Shown: positions 59,691 to 64,000 of the stretch, in pieces
How positions within the stretch are numbered: position 1 is the stretch's first letter
Layout of the letters: each line of letters opens with the position of its first letter
Assembly (NCBI GenBank): GCA_037389465.1
Contig: JAZARR010000093.1
Location: 1,240,001 to 1,304,000, forward strand
Source of the DNA: Baylisascaris procyonis
Lineage: Eukaryota > Nematoda > Chromadorea > Rhabditida > Ascarididae
Direction: 5' to 3'
Length of the DNA stretch: 64,000 bases
Position numbers and translations under genes: made by a program
Notes under the pieces: model-generated
The model's database searches: none
What the model saw: only the letters and a program-made list of their open reading frames with translations
What the model was told of the DNA's origin: nothing

Positions 59691-62600
59691 TTACACTGCA
59701 GCTGCAGCTTGTCTTGACCTCTGCCTCGCAACCTTACCCCACTCCACACAATATTTTTGCGTACAGTGAGTCGGCTTTTTGAGATGCTTCACGGTGCCCA
59801 CGTCGCAGCACAGCATCGTAACGCTCGTCTCGATCAACGTTAGTCGCACCTTCACATCGCCACTTTTAAATCGCCGCACCTACAAACGTTGCGTTGTTAT
59901 GACACGTTGATGCTTTCTACAGTTCAGCAACCAGCAAATTAACTCAACTGCTGTCGACTTGAGTTTCTCGTGGTGAAACCCATCTAATGAAGGAACAAGC
60001 GAATTCTGTTAACTGAAAAGTGAGTAAGTGCATAACCGTGTGAACGCTAAAAATAAATCATGATACTATGGACACTGGTATAAGCTGATGCCGGCAGAAC
60101 AAAGGCCGGTCGCCTAATTGCGACGTAGATCGCTTTAACCTATCTTTCTATGACTGCAAGCAAAAGCTCATCTCAATCGCAACTGGGACTACGAATGTGT
60201 TTACCATAAACGTTAGACAAATGAAATTAGAGACTTAAGGAAGAATTTTTATAGACAAAAACTAATATAAGGAAGACAGAAGCACAGAAACAGAAAAGAT
60301 AGAAGAGGAATGTGACAAAGATGCAAAAGTGCTGTAGCAAACATGTTATTTGGTCATAAAAATTTATTGCTTTAATTTAAAACTGAAATTAGTAACAAAA
60401 ATATTTGAAGGAAATACTTGGAAATGTCGTCTAATAATATAGTGAAGATAAAAAATAAAAGAGAAGAAAGGAAAGGTCATGTTTTGATCTTTATTGGTCG
60501 ATATGCAAAGTGAAGTTGGCATTACGATTTACACAATCGTGTATGGGGCAGATGAGCAGCAGCAAATTCTATGAGCACAAAGTAACAAATCCGTGATAGG
60601 CCAATCCAAACAGAAAACATAAACAAACCACGTATTCGACGGCCCTCCATTCGTAGGATTCATCGCTACTCAAATGACTCACGTAAGAACCATCTGTACG
60701 ATAACAAGAGGTACTTGTCGTATTTTTAACTGTCTCACAACCATCACTTCCGATAATACGCACACGGCCATCGGTCTCATAGCTTTAAAAAAATTTAAGC
60801 ACGTCAAATTAGAGCAAAATAATTAGTTTAGTTACAGTTATGAGGTTTTTAAGGGAGTCTCTTTTACAATCTATTTCACTCTATTTAAACGGTACCTCAG
60901 CAGCCGGTAAGATTGTTTTTTTGTCGGCGATATACAACACGAGGCATGCATACTTCGGCCACGCGTTTCCCCACCCACGAAGGCGCTCTCGGCACGATCG
61001 GAAATTCTTCATGCAGCAGCCAAATACCTGCCACCAAGTAACTTCCCGCAGTGTGGCACATTTTCAAAATCAATTCTTATCAGTGCCCCTTCGTAACAAA
61101 AAAGACAGCAGGAATGTTTCACGAATATCATCGACGATGTTACTTCATATACTACCTCACTGAACCGCTTACGCAGATAATGGTGGCCTTTGAATACAGT
61201 ATATAAACAAACGGTGTCCAAAGACACAAAAAGTAGGATTCAGAAAACGATCCCTATGCAATAACTCTTGCTAAATAACCTTCAAATCTTTTTACGAGTA
61301 AATATCAATATAATAAAATATGGAAACTTTGGATGCGACAGCATTACTCCGAAACGAGAACCTTGTTAAATTTGAGACCTATCTTATTACTCCTTGTTCA
61401 GACAGCTTCACCTTCGAAAGAAAAATAGAAATTATATAATCAGAAGACAAAACTTCTCAACTTTTAAGTAAGCAGCAAATCCTCATGCGGATTAAACTGA
61501 GATCGTTAAATGAGCATTGCTGTATTAATTCTCAGCAACACCCTATCCTCAGTTCGGATGAAATTTTCGAATAATGACTCACCACTATCGTTCATAAATT
61601 TCCAGTTAAATCCATCCTTCACTTATAGTCGAAAGGACATTAATGCTTCGACAAAAAGAAAGACATGAATAATCACTGTTTTGAGGAAGAGTGAAAGAAA
61701 TACCTGCAGACGCGATAGCAAACAGCGAGCTTCCGCTCTCCGACCCTAACTTTTGCCGTTATATGCTCAATAAATCTACTGCCTGTGAATGGCAGGATTT
61801 AATACTACTTAAGTGACAATTAATGACCCCTAAAGCACTCGCACAGCTCAGATGGTTGAACCATCTGCCCAGCATGAAGGGTGTTATCTCATCTGAAGGC
61901 AATTTTTTACTCAAAACAATGGTTATCATCTAAATCTGAGCCGAGCTGAAGATGAGCAAAACCAATAATAAATAAGAAAAAAAGCGAACAATAAAACTAA
62001 ACGAATAAGCACAGTAAACGGTTACATTTCAGTGCGAAGAAAGCCATTCTGATCTTTGATCACTTCGATCCTTTTTCCTTGTGGAGTGACCAGAGTGACC
62101 TCCCTTGAACGTCTATATATCTCGAGTTGTCCATTGAGAAAGTGTCGTACTAACAGCAAACCGTCATCTACCTGCACAGTTGTCGCTCCCGCCTGGCCGT
62201 AGTAGTTGACCTGTGAATCAAATACGTATATAAATTAAACAAAATCGATATTTGAAACACATGTCAAATACACTCGATGAATATATAAGTCTAATGAATC
62301 AAAAGATCATATATGAATAATCTTTCTTAGATGAAGAGATGAGGTAGTTTAGAGAAATGTGTGAAGTTCTTGTAGAAGATCAGGTGCGAAGCAATCTTGA
62401 GGGAATATCAACTCAACACATCCTCAATGTGGAAGCAGCAACATGTAAACGTCTGGAGAAATATACCTGGTCGATAGAGAGAGTCAAGTCCTCAGGTACC
62501 AAATTATACCCAATCGCAAAAACGGCCATAAATCAATTATATCTCACAGACTGAAAAGATGAAAACAAAACCTTAACCGGTATGTGCCCAACAATAAAGA

Positions 62601-63726
62601 AATAGAAATACTCTGTGAACATTAAGCACCTGATATTTGTTGGATGGATGTACCCATCGCGTATCCGTGTTGCTATATTCGTAGTAATTACAGCCACAAT
62701 GTGTTCGCGTATACACTGTGAAATCACCTTTATTGCTTTCATACAACGAAGCGCGGCCGACGATGTTTTCTTCCATACGCGTCAGCAACTGAACTCATTT
62801 GAATATCAGAAAAAAAACTAAAAGCAGAAAAAAAGCACAAAAACACAACGGCAGATTTTATATCTCGCTGCAATTGGTTGAATTCCATTTCTTTACCTCA
62901 TTCTACGAAGAACTCTGTTCATATCCTATCGCTTCACAGTTAGTATGCCAACTCGATCTCCGATCGCTGTCAACTTGGTGAAAAATCTTTCGAACCGAGC
63001 AAATGACTAGTAACCGATGTGTGCGCAGCGAAATATATTTTGTGAAGTAATACTCAAAACGCGAGCACTACTTTATATCGCCTCTTCCCTTTTACCTCTC
63101 CCTCTCCATCATCGAAGAATCTAACGCCAGTTTAACTAAACTCTTCACTTCTATAACTAAACGAATGCAAATCTAATTAAAACTATCAAAGCACAATTCT
63201 AGCTTAATCCGATTTTTTGCCCTTTCTATGCTCTCGCATCATACCTTAACACGACGGCAGTAATATAATCGGAATACTAACCCACAACTCATAGAGCCAA
63301 TGGCAATAATGAAAAAAAATGATAGGGAAAAGGGAGGTGCTTCATGAACTGTGTATTTCTTTTTTGAAAGCTTCAGCTTTTTGGGCTAAAAGCGTTCTCT
63401 GTGCCTCACTTAAACTTTAGCACCAAAGCAACAAAAATGCAAACCAACCATGTCTGCATTCGGCCCATTCTGAGGCTCTGGAATGATGGCCGTATTGTTT
63501 GTGAACGAAGGTGGAGAGAAGAATGCGGTCGTTAGAGGCTCGTTCCAACGTACCGACTTCGCATTATTCTGTCCATGAAGGGGATTAGTTGATTCGGGAC
63601 TCGACTCCATCAGCATTGTCCCTTCACCACTATCCGTTGTTGTATCTGTGCTCCCCTCATTCATTGCCGATAGCGTTCGTGCATCATTTGACATCACGTT
63701 CTCCTCAAAACCTTCACTTGAAGTGA
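59691..63726 (-). CDS. Unrecognised cysteine-rich multi-exon protein (3' part)
   Basis: Five exons join without phase conflict on the minus strand: 62788-62630, 62210-62026, 61159-61028, 60782-60683 and 59879-59691 (stop 59691-59693), phases 0, 2, 2 and 0, about 255 residues. A further likely upstream exon is 63726-63449 (93 codons, Ser/Thr/Asn-rich, ending PQNGPNADM|GTTGGT), with a possible small exon near 62935-63000 between them; these junctions are unresolved. The peptide alternates short hydrophobic strands with Gly/Asn turns (VDDGLLLVRHFLNGQLEIY, VTLVTPQGKRIEVIKDQNG, ETDGRVRIIGSDG, RTDGSYVRRFKSGDVKVRL), suggesting an extended beta-sheet, and has many Cys (CGC, CCLFC, CC, HCTQKYC). It ends in a basic/Ala tail (VARQRSRQAAAAV). 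No signal peptide or membrane span is seen in these exons, and no family is recognised. The gene's 5' end is probably beyond the window. Confidence 0.6.
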
Positions 63727-64000
63727 CTGGTCAATGAATATGAAAAAAACGCAATAATAATAAGATTTCAAATTCAAATGACAACTGAAAGACTAATAAA
63801 TTCGAATCGGAGTTGTTTTTACTCTGTACTATCCATAATGCAAAATTCAATTTGCATATATTTATTTATCTGAAAGTCCCGAAGCAGGAAAACAGCGAAT
63901 CTGGAAATACGAGTAGTAAGAAAGGAAGCGGAGCACACAATTGAAAAGAACAACAGGAGGGAAAAAGCAAAAGGCCTGCAAAGCAACATTTCAGGTGAGC
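63727..64000. other. Right edge of the window, no feature assigned
   Basis: AT-rich sequence, presumably intron of the minus-strand gene that ends at 59691. Nothing further is supported. Confidence 0.3.

Noticed and set aside
62799..62981. Plus-strand 60-codon ORF
   Set aside because: Lies in an intron of the minus-strand gene and lacks any coding signature.

Overview
The window is nematode nuclear DNA. The genes are split into small exons with phase-consistent introns of about 50 bp to 1.8 kb. Most 3' splice sites end in TTTCAG-like motifs, several first exons have a lone TTTCAG/TTTTAG acceptor just upstream of the ATG (as expected for spliced-leader trans-splicing), and tandem ShKT cysteine-rich secreted proteins are present. 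Overall the sequence is AT-rich. Species cannot be fixed from sequence alone. No bacterial-type feature (operon, CRISPR, IS element) is visible.

Layout. 0-4.4 kb: mostly noncoding, with a large imperfect inverted repeat (about 1808-3320) enclosing a 66-unit TA microsatellite. 4.4-5.6 kb: an unrecognised minus-strand gene with very short introns. 5.9-11.1 kb: a cluster of ShKT exons on the plus strand, comprising one well-supported three-domain secreted protein, a second broken or fragmentary gene, and an orphan duplicated exon. 14.5-20.1 kb: a complete seven-exon type I DnaJ/Hsp40 with a C-terminal CaaX box. 25.8-27.9 kb: RPS26 in two exons, with antisense ORFs and a pyrimidine-rich repeat in its intron. 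32.3-38.2 kb (minus): complete eight-exon mitochondrial NAD-isocitrate dehydrogenase alpha subunit. 40.7-45.0 kb: APC10/DOC1 subunit of the anaphase-promoting complex, five core exons plus a possible in-frame cassette exon. 49.3-53.6 kb: a LysM-plus-transmembrane protein (LYSMD3/4-like) whose first intron appears to be GC-AG. 55.9-56.4 kb (minus): 3' end of an RTE-like LINE with a probable 9-bp target-site duplication. 59.7-63.7 kb (minus): 3' part of an unrecognised cysteine-rich protein, five phase-matched exons plus one probable upstream exon.

The recognised genes are housekeeping functions (protein folding, ribosome, TCA cycle, cell cycle, membrane LysM protein). They lie on both strands with separate upstream regions and do not form an evident operon. 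The ShKT cluster is the fast-evolving part of the window. The most unusual material is the 1.5 kb inverted repeat, the disrupted ShKT exon, the two unrecognised multi-exon genes, the GC-AG intron, the optional APC10 exon and a striking number of 10-15 nt poly-G/C runs in noncoding DNA. All exon models were made by reading splice motifs and phases by eye; no alignment or search was run.
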